64,000 bases of DNA, taken from Microcoleus sp. bin38.metabat.b11b12b14.051. Its GTDB lineage: Bacteria > Cyanobacteriota > Cyanobacteriia > Cyanobacteriales > Microcoleaceae. Shown piece after piece: positions 44,572 through 53,761 of the stretch (within the stretch, counting starts at the first letter, position 1; each line of letters begins with the position of its first letter). Under the pieces are notes generated by a model. It was given only the letters and a program-made list of their open reading frames with translations, had not been told where the DNA came from and searched no databases. The position numbers and the translations under genes were made by a program. The stretch spans positions 18,093-82,092 of the forward strand of contig NZ_JAAFKD010000028.1 in the NCBI RefSeq assembly GCF_013299165.1, in the 5' to 3' direction.

Positions 44572-45600
44572 ATGGCTGAAGTCCCCCAATCTCCCGCAGA
44601 ACTCGCCGAAGCCCTCAAAGGCTTGACCGATATCAATTTCCAATTACCAGACCCCGAAGACGAACAAATACCAGACTTCGACTTCGACAATCAGGTTGAC
44701 AACGCCTGGAAAGTGTGCGATCGTTTCGACTTACAAACCGACATCTGGCGCGGACGCATTCTCCGAACAGTCAGAGACCGAGAAAAAAAAGGCGGCGACG
44801 GACGCGGTACCGGCTTTTTGAACTGGCTAAAAGAACGAGAAATTAGCAAAAGTCAAGCCTATTCTTTGATAGAATTAGCTAAAAGTGCCGAGACTCTGAT
44901 CGAGCAAGGAGATTTAGACCCAGATTCCATTAGGAACTTCAGCAAAAGAGCCTTTGTCGAAACTGCCAAATCATCCCCCGAAGTACAGCAAATGGTAACA
45001 GATGCGGCCTCAAAGGGCGATCGAATTACCCGCCGCGAAGTCAAACAACTATCCGACGAATGGATGGCAATGAACTCAGATTTATTGCCCGAAGAAGTCA
45101 AAGAAAAAGCATCAAGCGGTTCTCTTCCTTCCCGCTATCTCGCTCCTTTAGTCAAAGAAATGGAGAAACTCTCTCCTTCTCACCAAAGCGAAATTCAAAA
45201 AGAAGTAGCAGAAAATCCCGACGTAGACACAGTAAAACAGCTAACTTCCGACGCCAAGAATTTATCGAAATATCTCGACGCCGCCGCCCAAGTGCAAGCC
45301 CTCAACCAGTCTCACCTAGATATGGAAATGGCCTTAGAAGAATCTTTGCGAGTTGGATGTTTGGGAACAACCGCCGATGTTGTCAAACAAGCCGCACAGC
45401 TAGAACAAACTGTGGTTAAACTCTACACTGTGTGGAAACGTTTAGGCAGTTTGGCGGATAGATTGTACGTGGATACAGGAGCAAGCACACCAAATTTACG
45501 CTTACTTTTGGGATGTTTGGACAGTCTTTCGGGAGAAAAGATTGAAGTAGATTTTGGAGACGGAGAGCGCTCTATTCGTTTGCAAATTATCAGCGAATAG
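44572..45600 (+). CDS. Hypothetical helical protein, possible DNA-binding
   Basis: 342 aa from the internal ATG 44572 (MAEVPQSPAELAEALKGLTD). An upstream in-frame ATG at 44449 would add 41 residues lying in repeat-adjacent sequence and is less likely. Residues ~55-110 (WRGRILRTVRDREKKGGDGR, FLNWLKEREISKSQAYSLIE) look like a helix-turn-helix segment of the kind seen in DUF3102/KfrA-like plasmid proteins. The rest is helical and ends in a compact beta pair (KIEVDFGDGERSIRLQIISE). Function not identified. Confidence 0.65.
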   Translation: MAEVPQSPAELAEALKGLTDINFQLPDPEDEQIPDFDFDNQVDNAWKVCDRFDLQTDIWRGRILRTVRDREKKGGDGRGTGFLNWLKEREISKSQAYSLIELAKSAETLIEQGDLDPDSIRNFSKRAFVETAKSSPEVQQMVTDAASKGDRITRREVKQLSDEWMAMNSDLLPEEVKEKASSGSLPSRYLAPLVKEMEKLSPSHQSEIQKEVAENPDVDTVKQLTSDAKNLSKYLDAAAQVQALNQSHLDMEMALEESLRVGCLGTTADVVKQAAQLEQTVVKLYTVWKRLGSLADRLYVDTGASTPNLRLLLGCLDSLSGEKIEVDFGDGERSIRLQIISE

Positions 45601-45613
45601 CTCAACCTTAACC

Positions 45614-45672
45614 TGGTTCGTAGTGAGGACTTTAGTCCGCATTAAGAAGGACTAAAGTCCTCACTACGAACC
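45614..45672. terminator. Long perfect hairpin between convergent genes
   Basis: GGTTCGTAGTGAGGACTTTA + GTCC pairs with GGACTAAAGTCCTCACTAC + GAACC around GCATTAAGAA, a ~24-bp stem followed by TAGTTTT. Related short repeats occur at 38378-38455. Likely a bidirectional terminator made from a dispersed palindrome. Confidence 0.7.
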
Positions 45673-45692
45673 TAGTTTTAATTGATTCATGT

Positions 45693-45950
45693 TTATTTGC
45701 GGTTGAAATTTCTAATTTTTTTCCAAAGATAGCGGGGATTCAAATAACGCCGATATTTGGTAACTACTTCTTTTCCCAAAATTACCACGCTCAGCCAAAA
45801 ACACACTTCGGCTAGCACAGCTAAAACAACATCTATTTTTGTTTTTTCAGCGATGCTCAGCGGTAGGAATGGTACAACAAACAGGATTGCCAGCCAGGGG
45901 AAAAAAGATGCAATAAATAAAAACCAACCCAGCTTTTGCAGATTCTGCAT
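45693..45950 (-). CDS. Transporter suffix domain-like small membrane protein
   Basis: 85 aa. Two membrane spans (LGWFLFIASFFPWLAILFVV and DVVLAVLAEVCFWLSVVILG) are followed by a basic tail (KEVVTKYRRYLNPRYLWKK). The LPLSIAEKTKID loop and GKEVV..YRRYLNPRYL end fit small proteins named for a 'transporter suffix' domain. Specific function unknown. Confidence 0.7.
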   Translation of the reverse strand: MQNLQKLGWFLFIASFFPWLAILFVVPFLPLSIAEKTKIDVVLAVLAEVCFWLSVVILGKEVVTKYRRYLNPRYLWKKIRNFNRK

Positions 45951-46104
45951 ACATTTGATTTACTGGATAATTTTAGATTGCACGGTGACAGGCTTAACTG
46001 AGATTATAGAGAAAGTCTCGCAAAAGTCTCCAAGTATCTGGAAATTATCTGCGTTAATCTGTGTTTATCTACCTAGCATCTGCGGTTTGCCTTCCATTTC
46101 CAAC

Positions 46105-46923
46105 TCAATTCTTAATTCCCGTCGCCGCAATCCCGCGAATAAACTGCCGCTGGCACGCCAAAAATAGCAACACCACGGGTACAGTCCCAATTACCACGGC
46201 GGCCATCAACAACGGCCAACTGCTAGTAAACTGTTCCTGAAACTCCGCCAAAACCAACTGTACAGTCCGCAACTCCGGCCGCGTCGTAAACACCAGCGGT
46301 TTAAACAAATCATTCCACTCGCCGATAAACGTAAACAAAAACAGCGTCACCAACGCAGGGCGCGCCAAAGGCAACATCACCTGCCACAACACCTGCCAGC
46401 GGTTGGCCCCATCCAGCATTGCCGCCTCCTCCAACTCCACCGGCACAGTCAAAAAATACTGGCGCAGGAGAAAAATCCCGAAACCGTTAGCCGCAGTCGG
46501 CAAAATTAACGCCCCGTAAGTATTCAGTAAATGGCCCCACTTCAAAACCATGAAAATCGGAATCACCAAAAGCTGAAACGGAATCACCAGCGTCGCCAAA
46601 ACCACCAAAACTAGGGCTTGTTGCCCCCGAAACTTCAGCCGGGCCAAAGCATAACCGGCCAAAGCAGAAGTCACTACCTGAAAACCCGTCACTGCGATCG
46701 CCACTACAGTAGAATTAAGAAATGCTAACAAAAAATTCCCCCGTCGCCAAGCCTCCTGATAGTTTCCCAAAGTCAGACCTGTGGCCTTGACACCGACACC
46801 AGATGGTGATAATGAAACCAAAAATACAGCAGCCAGTGGCAGCAGCACCAGCGCAGCCCCCGCCAGCAACCCAATAAAACTCAGCATTTCCAGCGCTTGA
46901 GACCTGTCAAAGGATTTACCCAT
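46105..46923 (-). CDS. Carbohydrate ABC transporter permease (MalG type)
   Basis: 272 aa with six predicted spans. The cytoplasmic EAA loop is clear: EEAAMLDGANRWQVLWQVML, where Glu-Ala-Ala and Gly nine residues later contact the ATPase. LGNYQEAWRRGNFLLAFLNS and FIGEWNDLFKPLVF are typical of MalG/UgpE proteins. No partner permease, binding protein or ATPase gene is adjacent, so its transporter must be encoded elsewhere. The sugar is not predictable. Confidence 0.92.
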   Translation of the reverse strand: MGKSFDRSQALEMLSFIGLLAGAALVLLPLAAVFLVSLSPSGVGVKATGLTLGNYQEAWRRGNFLLAFLNSTVVAIAVTGFQVVTSALAGYALARLKFRGQQALVLVVLATLVIPFQLLVIPIFMVLKWGHLLNTYGALILPTAANGFGIFLLRQYFLTVPVELEEAAMLDGANRWQVLWQVMLPLARPALVTLFLFTFIGEWNDLFKPLVFTTRPELRTVQLVLAEFQEQFTSSWPLLMAAVVIGTVPVVLLFLACQRQFIRGIAATGIKN

Positions 46924-47103
46924 AAACTTGTGAATTCACCTAAAATAATAAGCCTGTGAGGTTCTAAAACCCGATCGCCTTCCAGATTCCCACACAACCG
47001 TAAATTTTTAGTAGAAAATAGGTAAAGTGTAGTGCACGCGACCCCCAAAATTTAAAGGGGTTTCCCAACATCCTACAAGGTTATACGAGGAGACGACATA
47101 TCT

Positions 47104-47796
47104 ATGCCCCAGCTTGAGGCCAGCCCAACAATTGACTTTCAAACCGAAACGTACAAAGATGCTTACAGCCGCATCAACGCCATTGTGATTGAAGGCGAAC
47201 AAGAAGCTCACGACAATTACCTGCAACTGGCCGAACTGTTGGCTGACAAGAAAAGTGAGTTAATTGGCTTGTCCAAGATGGAGAACCGCCACATGAAAGG
47301 CTTCCAAGCTTGTGGCAAGAATCTCAAAGTCACGCCAGACATGGTATTTGCCAAGGAATTCTTTTCTCAGTTGCACAGCAACTTCCAAACTGCTGCCGCC
47401 GAAGGCAAGGTTGTAACTTGCTTGCTGATTCAATCACTAATTATCGAGTGTTTTGCGATCGCAGCCTACAACATCTACATTCCCGTCGCCGATGACTTTG
47501 CCCGCAAAATCACCGAAGGCGTCGTCAAAGAAGAATATATGCACCTCAACTTTGGGGAAGTCTGGCTTAACGCTCACTTTGAAGAATCCAAAGCTGAACT
47601 TGAAGCCGCCAACCGCCAAAACTTGCCCATCATCTGGAGACTGCTAAATTCTGTCGCAGATGATGCTAACGTCCTAGGGATGGAAAAAGAGGCTTTAATT
47701 GAAGACTTTATGATTGCCTATGGCGAAGCCCTAGGTAACATTGGTTTTAACAACCGCGACATCATGCGGATGTCAGCACAAGGCCTCGCAGCCTAA
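47104..47796 (+). CDS. ado: Aldehyde-deformylating oxygenase
   Basis: 230 aa, family length. All six di-iron ligands are present at canonical positions: Glu32, Glu60, His63, Glu115, Glu144 and His147 ([38 protein letters not shown]). The enzyme converts fatty aldehydes to alkanes or alkenes plus formate, the last step of cyanobacterial hydrocarbon synthesis. Its substrate is made by the acyl-ACP reductase encoded 170 bp downstream on the same strand. Confidence 0.98.
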   Translation: MPQLEASPTIDFQTETYKDAYSRINAIVIEGEQEAHDNYLQLAELLADKKSELIGLSKMENRHMKGFQACGKNLKVTPDMVFAKEFFSQLHSNFQTAAAEGKVVTCLLIQSLIIECFAIAAYNIYIPVADDFARKITEGVVKEEYMHLNFGEVWLNAHFEESKAELEAANRQNLPIIWRLLNSVADDANVLGMEKEALIEDFMIAYGEALGNIGFNNRDIMRMSAQGLAA

Positions 47797-47822
47797 TCCA
47801 ATTGGAAATAAGGAATGGGATA

Positions 47823-47940
47823 AAAATTAAAAATTAAAAATTAAAAATTAAAAGTGAGATGCCTCATTGTTTAATTGGAAAATTCATATTTTTAATTTTC
47901 CTTCTTCCTTCTTCCTTCTTCCTTCTTCCTTCTTCAATTT
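47823..47940. repeat. Low-complexity ado-aar spacer
   Basis: AAAATTAAAAATTAAAAATT (6-7 bp period) is followed by a polypyrimidine run of CCTTCTT units (~47901-47936). The ATG-initiated frame from 47859 through this run is spurious; aar starts at 47967. Simple repeats here could vary ado-aar spacing and co-transcription. Confidence 0.85.
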
Positions 47941-47966
47941 TCAATTTTCCTTCATTTGACAACTTA

Positions 47967-48989
47967 ATGTTTGGTCTAATCGGTCACTTAACCAGCTTAG
48001 AACACGCCCAATCAGTAGCTAACGAGCTGGGCTATCCAGAATATGCCGATCAAGGGCTCGATTTTTGGTGCAGCGCACCGCCCCAGATAGTCGATCATAT
48101 CACTGTCACTAGCATCACCGGGCAAAAAATAGAAGGCCGCTATGTCGAGTCGTGTTTTCTACCAGAAATGCTAGCCACTCGCCGGATCAAAGCCGCCACT
48201 CGCAAAATTATTAATGCGATGGCGCACGCTCAAAAAAACGGGATTAATATCACTGCTTTAGGCGGCTTTTCTTCGATCATTTTTGAAACATTCAACTTGC
48301 AGCAAATTAAGCAAATTCGCAATCTCAAGTTGGAGTTTGAACGCTTCACCACTGGTAATACCCACACGGCTTACATCCTCTGCCGCCAAGTAGAAGAAGC
48401 AGCCCCCAAATTGGGGATTGAACTTTCAAAGGCTACTGTAGCCGTTTGCGGTGCTACTGGCGATATTGGCAGTGCTGTCTGTCGGTGGCTGAATGTTAAA
48501 ACAAATGTAGCAGAATTGTTGCTGATTGCCCGCGACAAAGAAAGATTGCAAGATTTGCAATCGGAATTGGGACGAGGCAAAATCATGGATTTAGAAGAAG
48601 CTCTCCCCCAAGCGGATATTGTAGTCTGGGTAGCCAGTATGCCGAAGGGAGTAGAAATTGACCCCAAGACATTGAAGCAACCCTGTTTATTGATTGACGG
48701 CGGCTATCCAAAAAATCTGGCAACTCAGGTTCAGCATCCCGAAATTTACGTACTCAATGGCGGGATTGTAGAGCATTCCCTCGATATTGAGTGGAAGATT
48801 ATGAAGATTGTGAATATGGATGTGCCAGGGCGGCAGTTGTTTGCCTGTTTTGCTGAATCCATGCTGCTGGAATTTGAAAAGTTGTACACCAATTTTTCTT
48901 GGGGACGGAATCAAATTACTGTGGAAAAGATGGAGCAAATCGGCGAAATTTCCGTTAAGCACGGTTTCCGACCTTTGATGTCATTTTGA
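47967..48989 (+). CDS. aar: Long-chain acyl-ACP reductase
   Basis: 340 aa from ATG 47967 ([20 protein letters not shown]), the family's standard length. An in-frame ATG at 47859 would prepend repeat-derived residues and is rejected. The NADPH-binding loop [17 protein letters not shown] and the catalytic Cys294 in [19 protein letters not shown] are in place. It reduces fatty acyl-ACP to aldehyde for ADO. In cyanobacteria this pair is commonly near accA, as here. Confidence 0.97.
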   Translation: MFGLIGHLTSLEHAQSVANELGYPEYADQGLDFWCSAPPQIVDHITVTSITGQKIEGRYVESCFLPEMLATRRIKAATRKIINAMAHAQKNGINITALGGFSSIIFETFNLQQIKQIRNLKLEFERFTTGNTHTAYILCRQVEEAAPKLGIELSKATVAVCGATGDIGSAVCRWLNVKTNVAELLLIARDKERLQDLQSELGRGKIMDLEEALPQADIVVWVASMPKGVEIDPKTLKQPCLLIDGGYPKNLATQVQHPEIYVLNGGIVEHSLDIEWKIMKIVNMDVPGRQLFACFAESMLLEFEKLYTNFSWGRNQITVEKMEQIGEISVKHGFRPLMSF

Positions 48990-49292
48990 TGTAATTTGTT
49001 AGAGTTATTGGTTATTGAGGAAAGTTTTTCTGATAATAACCAGTAACTTTTTTTTGAGACAGTTAAGAGTTAAGATTGTGTTCGATCGCACGACAGGAAT
49101 AAAAGTTGTTTGCAGTCGGGACAAAGAATCCTGATTCGTTAACACCAGGAATAAGTTAGGTACTCACTACAAACAGATAGCGGTTATTTTACCAGACATG
49201 ATATGGCACTTATGGCGTAAAATGAGTTACGCTTCATAACGGTAATTCGTAATCTGGAAAAAGCTTGGTGGTGATTGCTTTGTCGCCAATGA

Positions 49293-49508
49293 CCACCCTT
49301 CGACTTCGCTCTTCGGGCGAGATGACCAATGACCAATGACCAATGACCACCCTTCTACTTCGCTCTTCGGGCGAGATGACCAATGACCAATGACCAATGA
49401 CCACCCTTCGACTTCGCTCTTCGGGCGAGATGACCAATGACCAATGACCAATGACCACCCTTCGACTTCGCTCTTCGGGCGAGATGACCAATGACCAATG
49501 ACCAGTGA
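49293..49508. repeat. Four tandem 54-bp repeats
   Basis: Units start at 49293, 49347, 49401 and 49455, each CCACCCTTCGACTTCGCTCT + TCGGGCGAGATGACCAATGA with extra ATGACCA heptamers. The multiple-of-three period makes long spurious minus-strand frames. Located between aar and terB. Confidence 0.95.
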
Positions 49509-49549
49509 CCAATCACCAGACATCCCTTAGATAATAGTTAATTAACAAC

Positions 49550-50050
49550 TTATTCGATAGATTGAGCTGGCATCAAATTGTCCCCGCAGTTTTTGATGGT
49601 CATGACTTCGATGATTTTTTTGCCCATTTCCTCGGAGATGTCTAGAGCTTGGGAAAGTTCAACTAAGAAATCTTTTTCCTCGGTGGTGAAAAGTCCATCT
49701 ACCAAAACCAAATCTGTGGCGATCGCAAAAGCTGTTTCTCGAAGCTGAGCATTCAATGCGTTTTTAGCGGCTGCAAATACTTCTGCCGGAGCGTACTGGC
49801 TGCTCAATTTCAGGACTTTCTTAAACAGTTCTTGGAAGTGTTCGCCAGAATAAGAACCGAACAAGCGAATGTGATTGGCGGCAAGGGTTTGTCTTTCTGC
49901 TTCGGAGATTTTACCGTCAGCGGCAACAGCTAAGACTGAAATAGCTGTGAAAGCTTCCGAGGGAGTCAGTTCGATCATCGCACTTGTGTCGCTTTTGGCA
50001 CTTTGGAACAATTCAGCAGGGTTAGGTCTTTTGTGGCTGTGGGCGGACAT
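49550..50050 (-). CDS. TerB-like protein
   Basis: 166 aa. The helical domain with ITELTPSEAFTAISVLAVAA-type opening (IELTPSEAFTAISVLAVAAD), GKISEAERQTLAAN and the second acidic loop LVLVDGLFTTEEKDFLVELS matches TerB/TerB-like domains, whose paired acidic sites bind metal. Named after tellurite resistance but found widely in stress-related systems. No other ter gene is nearby. It interrupts the aar-accA neighbourhood in antisense orientation. Confidence 0.85.
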   Translation of the reverse strand: MSAHSHKRPNPAELFQSAKSDTSAMIELTPSEAFTAISVLAVAADGKISEAERQTLAANHIRLFGSYSGEHFQELFKKVLKLSSQYAPAEVFAAAKNALNAQLRETAFAIATDLVLVDGLFTTEEKDFLVELSQALDISEEMGKKIIEVMTIKNCGDNLMPAQSIE

Positions 50051-50411
50051 AGGCGTGGGAAGTCGTGCGGTTCAGTTGACAGTTGACCAGGGACAGTTGA
50101 CAGTTGACCAGGGACAGCGACCTCTCCCGGTCAGGAAGGGGATGGGAGTAATGAATAGTCTTCTTTTAATTTCTGTCTAAAAGGGTTCCGGCTTTAAACC
50201 AATTCTTTTTGGTGAAACTCGCTTAAGCAAGCAAAAATAGTGTAGCAAAAAAAGACGCTGAATCCCCTGATTTTCAACTCTGGTGATCGAGCAAAACACA
50301 ATTCAAAATTCAAAACTTCCCCTAAACCCTCTTTTTCAGTAACACCTGACAGGGTAGGATCGGGAAACAGTCGATCGACCAAACCTTAAAAACCCTATAG
50401 AAATTATCAGC
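50051..50411. other. terB-accA gap with a short tandem repeat
   Basis: Two copies of GTTGACAGTTGACCAGGGACA lie at 50072-50117; the rest shows no gene. GGTTCCGGCTTTAAACC near 50187 is a small inverted repeat. It should carry the promoters for terB (leftward) and accA (rightward). Confidence 0.5.
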
Positions 50412-51392
50412 GTGGCAAACCCCGACCGCAAACCACTACTCCTAGATTTTGAAAAGCCCCTGGCAGAACTCGAAACCCGAATTCACCAGATTCGCGAACT
50501 GGCCGCCGAAAACAGCGTCGATGTCACCGACGAAATTCGCAAACTCGAAGCTCGTTCCGCCCAACTGCGACAAGAAATTTTCAGCAGCTTGTCCCCCATG
50601 CAGCGGCTGCAACTCGCCCGTCACCCGCGCCGCCCCAGCACCCTCGATTACATTCAGGCAATTAGCGATGAGTGGATCGAGCTCCACGGCGATCGGCGCG
50701 GCGGAGACGACCCGGCCCTCGTCGGCGGAATTGCCCGCATAGACGGGCGTCCTACGGTCATCATTGGCCATCAAAAAGGGCGCGACACCAAAGACAATAT
50801 CGCCCGCAACTTCGGGATGGCTGCTCCCGGCGGCTACCGCAAAGCCCTGCGGTTGATGGAACACGCCGATCGCTTCTCCATGCCAATTTTCACCTTTATC
50901 GACACTCCCGGGGCTTGGGCGGGCTTAGAAGCCGAACAGCTTGGACAGGGAGAGGCGATCGCCTGCAACCTGCGAGAAATGTTTCGTCTTGACGTTCCAA
51001 TTATTTGCACCGTCATCGGCGAAGGTGGTTCCGGTGGCGCATTAGGTATCGGCGTCGGCGAGCGGCTGTTAATGTTAGAACATTCGGTGTATACCGTAGC
51101 TACACCCGAAGCTTGTGCCGCCATCCTGTGGAAAGACTCGGGGAAAGCTAACTTAGCCGCCGAAGCCCTCAAAATTACTTCCTGGGATTTGAAAAACCTC
51201 GGCGTTCTCGATCAGATAGTACCCGAACCAGTTGGTGGCGCTCACTCCAATCCCCTGAAAGCTGCCACTATGCTCAAACAAGCTTTGTTGGAAAACCTAG
51301 TAGAACTCACACAACTTACTGGTCAACAGCGGCGAGATATGCGGTATCAAAAGTTTCGCGATATCGGTGTTTTCACTGAACTTGCTGCTTGA
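50412..51392 (+). CDS. accA: Acetyl-CoA carboxylase carboxyltransferase subunit alpha
   Basis: 326 aa from a GTG start; family length is ~320. [20 protein letters not shown] starts the protein. [60 protein letters not shown] and [20 protein letters not shown] are diagnostic. It transfers the carboxyl group from biotin to acetyl-CoA together with AccD, whose gene is not in this window. It supplies malonyl-CoA for the fatty acids that AAR and ADO convert to hydrocarbons. Confidence 0.98.
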   Translation: MANPDRKPLLLDFEKPLAELETRIHQIRELAAENSVDVTDEIRKLEARSAQLRQEIFSSLSPMQRLQLARHPRRPSTLDYIQAISDEWIELHGDRRGGDDPALVGGIARIDGRPTVIIGHQKGRDTKDNIARNFGMAAPGGYRKALRLMEHADRFSMPIFTFIDTPGAWAGLEAEQLGQGEAIACNLREMFRLDVPIICTVIGEGGSGGALGIGVGERLLMLEHSVYTVATPEACAAILWKDSGKANLAAEALKITSWDLKNLGVLDQIVPEPVGGAHSNPLKAATMLKQALLENLVELTQLTGQQRRDMRYQKFRDIGVFTELAA

Positions 51393-51755
51393 GCCGGAGT
51401 TGAGAGTTATTAGTTATGAATTACAATCTCTTAACTTCAAACTCATAACTAATAACTCACAACTGACTATTCTGCGAATCTGTCAACAGTGTTATAATTT
51501 CTCAGGTGACATCGGCTTAACAGTTCTTAATGTATATCTCATAATTAATTGTTATCGCCCGCAGCAGACAGTTGTCTAATTTGCCGAAGAAGGCTGCAAC
51601 GCTTGACGGGAAGCTTTCGAGCGAAAATATGCGAAAAGTAGTCCCAGATGCCTTGGGCAACGGGATAAAGGGTTTAATAGTTCACCCGGTCAAGCTAACA
51701 CTTGCAAACTAATTTCCGTGTTTTTCCGTAAAATTAGGAACTATCAGGACACTGA
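51393..51755. other. accA-SDR gap
   Basis: About 360 bp. A run resembling GAGTTATTAGTTATGAATTA and its inverse (TAACTTCAAACTCATAACTA) can pair near 51398-51462. No tRNA or convincing ORF was found; the 51600-51690 part (GCTTGACGGGAAGCTTTCGA) has local complementarity but no recognised RNA class. Confidence 0.35.
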
Positions 51756-52481
51756 ATGAACGATCGAACAACAAAGCAGGCTCTGATTACCGGAGCCAGC
51801 AGCGGTATTGGCAAAGCAACGGCTCTAGCGTTCGCTGCTGCGGGCATAAATCTAGCCTTAGTTAGCCGAGAGTCAGAAAACCTAGAAGCTGTTGCCACAG
51901 CAGCCCGAGAATTCGGAGTGAAAGCAGAAGCTTATCGCTTAGACTTGGCAAAAATTGAGCAAGTGCAAGGCGGCATCAGCGCGATCGCAGCTCAATTCGG
52001 GCCCGTAGATATCCTGGTCAACAGCGCTGGCATGGGCTACACCGGCTCCTTGACCGAAACGCCCCTAGCTGACTGGCAGAAAGTTCTAGACCTCAATCTT
52101 ACTAGCGTTTGGCAGTGCATTTTAGGAATTTTGCCAGGAATGCGCGATCGGCGATCGGGAATCATCATCAACGTTTCCTCGATCGCAGGCAGCCAAACCT
52201 TCCCCAACTGGGGAGCCTACTGCGTCAGCAAATTCGGTCTCATGGCTTTGTCCAAAACATTAGCAGCCGAAGAACGGGGTAGCGGAATTCGCGTCACAGC
52301 CATCTGTCCGGGTTCTGTCAACACTCCCCTGTGGGACACAGACACAGTGCAAGCCGATTTCGATCGCAGCGCGATGTTAACTCCAGAAATCGTCGCCCAA
52401 TCAATTCTGCACGCAGTTCAGTTGCCAGCAAGTGCAGTAATTGAAGAAATCACGCTGATGTCCAACGCCGGAGTTTTGTGA
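51756..52481 (+). CDS. SDR family oxidoreductase
   Basis: 241 aa, classical short-chain dehydrogenase. The cofactor loop is TGASSGIGKATALAFAAAGI. NSAGMGYTGSL carries the conserved Asn-Ser-Ala-Gly. The catalytic set is Ser in INVSSIAGSQ and YCVSK (Tyr-x-x-x-Lys), followed by the CPGSVNTPLWDT loop. Substrate cannot be predicted. The accA-SDR-folE order appears in other cyanobacteria near ado/aar, as far as I recall. Confidence 0.92.
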   Translation: MNDRTTKQALITGASSGIGKATALAFAAAGINLALVSRESENLEAVATAAREFGVKAEAYRLDLAKIEQVQGGISAIAAQFGPVDILVNSAGMGYTGSLTETPLADWQKVLDLNLTSVWQCILGILPGMRDRRSGIIINVSSIAGSQTFPNWGAYCVSKFGLMALSKTLAAEERGSGIRVTAICPGSVNTPLWDTDTVQADFDRSAMLTPEIVAQSILHAVQLPASAVIEEITLMSNAGVL

Positions 52482-52574
52482 AATTGAGATTGTAGACTGC
52501 TGGAGTTTTCTCGAATTCAACAATCTTGGAATCTCTAGCTGTATCTCCAAATCGCCAATCGAAAGTCGAAAGTC

Positions 52575-52662
52575 GAAAGTCGATCGCTCTGTGCCCAATT
52601 GCAAATCGCAAATCGCAAATCGATCGCTCTGTGCCCAATTGCAAATCGCAAATCGCAAATAG
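52575..52662. repeat. Two ~40-bp tandem repeats before folE
   Basis: TCGATCGCTCTGTGCCCAAT + TGCAAATCGCAAATCGCAAA occurs twice (~52581 and 52621), with AAAGTCG heptads before it. An in-frame ATG at 52599 runs through it, but is not the preferred folE start. Confidence 0.85.
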
Positions 52663-52685
52663 ATTCATCCTCACACCAACTTCTT

Positions 52686-53420
52686 ATGACAATTGCATCG
52701 AATAACGGTACTAACGGTTCAAACTCAATCTCGACTGACACCATGAAACAGTCTGCAACCGCCGATAACAACTTGTCGCGCATCGCCACTCGACCAGATC
52801 GAAATTCCTCCCACGGTCAAGAATCCAACGTTCCCGTAGCCTCAGAAGTAGGCATGGATGAAATGATGGCAGCCGTTCGCACAATGCTGCTGGGAGTAGG
52901 AGAAGATCCCGAACGCGAAGGATTGCTCAAAACCCCGAAGCGCGTAGCAGAAGCAATGCGATTTCTTACCAGCGGTTACAGTCAATCCCTCGAAGAACTC
53001 CTCAACGGCGCTATCTTTGACGAAGGTCACAACGAAATGGTACTGGTGCGAGATATCAGTGCCTTCAGTATGTGCGAACACCATATGCTGCCATTTATGG
53101 GTCGAGTTCACGTCGCTTACATTCCCAACCAAAAAGTAGTGGGACTGAGCAAATTAGCAAGAATTGTCGAGATGTACAGCCGCCGTTTGCAGGTGCAAGA
53201 ACGTTTGACGCGCCAAATTGCCGAAGCAGTTCAGACAATATTGGAACCGCAGGGAGTGGCTGTAGTAATGGAAGCCAGCCATATGTGCATGACGATGCGG
53301 GGCGTGCAAAAACCCGGTGCTTGGACAGTGACGAGTGCGATGTTGGGCGTGTTTCAGGACGAACAAAAAACTCGCGAAGAATTCCTGAATTTGATCCGCC
53401 ACCAACCGGCATTCTTTTAG
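52686..53420 (+). CDS. folE: GTP cyclohydrolase I
   Basis: 244 aa from ATG 52686 ([20 protein letters not shown]). The upstream ATG at 52599 would add 29 repeat-encoded residues. The N-terminal ~60 residues are polar and variable. The catalytic domain shows zinc ligands Cys and His in [20 protein letters not shown] and the second Cys in [20 protein letters not shown]. It makes dihydroneopterin triphosphate, the first step to folate and pterins. Confidence 0.97.
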   Translation: MTIASNNGTNGSNSISTDTMKQSATADNNLSRIATRPDRNSSHGQESNVPVASEVGMDEMMAAVRTMLLGVGEDPEREGLLKTPKRVAEAMRFLTSGYSQSLEELLNGAIFDEGHNEMVLVRDISAFSMCEHHMLPFMGRVHVAYIPNQKVVGLSKLARIVEMYSRRLQVQERLTRQIAEAVQTILEPQGVAVVMEASHMCMTMRGVQKPGAWTVTSAMLGVFQDEQKTREEFLNLIRHQPAFF

Positions 53421-53560
53421 TCATTGGTCATTAGTCATTAGTCATTAGTCATTAGTCATTAGTCATTAGTCATTAGTCATTAGTCATTAGTCATTAGTCA
53501 TTAGAAGTGCTGTCCCTGCTCGCTTTCCGTTAGAAGTGCTGTCCCCGCTCGCTTTCCGTT
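53419..53560. repeat. TCATTAG heptamer array plus a 39-bp direct repeat
   Basis: About eleven copies of ATTAGTC follow the folE stop (53419-53503). Then GAAGTGCTGTCCCTGCTCGC + TTTCCGTTA occurs twice (~53504 and ~53533). Length variation by slippage is likely. No gene. Confidence 0.9.
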
Positions 53561-53761
53561 AGAACCCACATTCCGCACCCCAACTGTCACATAGGTGCAG
53601 TTAAGCTGTGTGACGGCGATATATGCCGTCCCTCTCGCCAGACTTCTGAGCATTTATACTCAAGACAACCGTCAAAAAATTGGGCTGAAAAATCGGAAGT
53701 AAAATCTGGTAAAAAATACCATCGTTTTGATAACTAATTCGGTATAAAATGTTCAACAAGT

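Noticed and set aside
44154..44690. 178-residue minus-strand frame over the 44-kb array
   Set aside because: Repetitive (RSNLRGLNIVCLSLLYP units) and overlaps the start of the better supported 44572 gene.
47859..47966. N-terminal extension of the acyl-ACP reductase
   Set aside because: The 36 residues come from the CCTTCTT simple repeat; family members start at the [10 protein letters not shown] methionine.
49227..49523. Repeat-rich minus-strand hypothetical proteins between aar and terB
   Set aside because: Encoded by the 54-bp tandem repeat; two frames give equally repetitive products.
51393..51755. tRNA or small RNA between accA and the SDR gene
   Set aside because: Local complementarity exists, but no cloverleaf, CCA end or known RNA core could be drawn.
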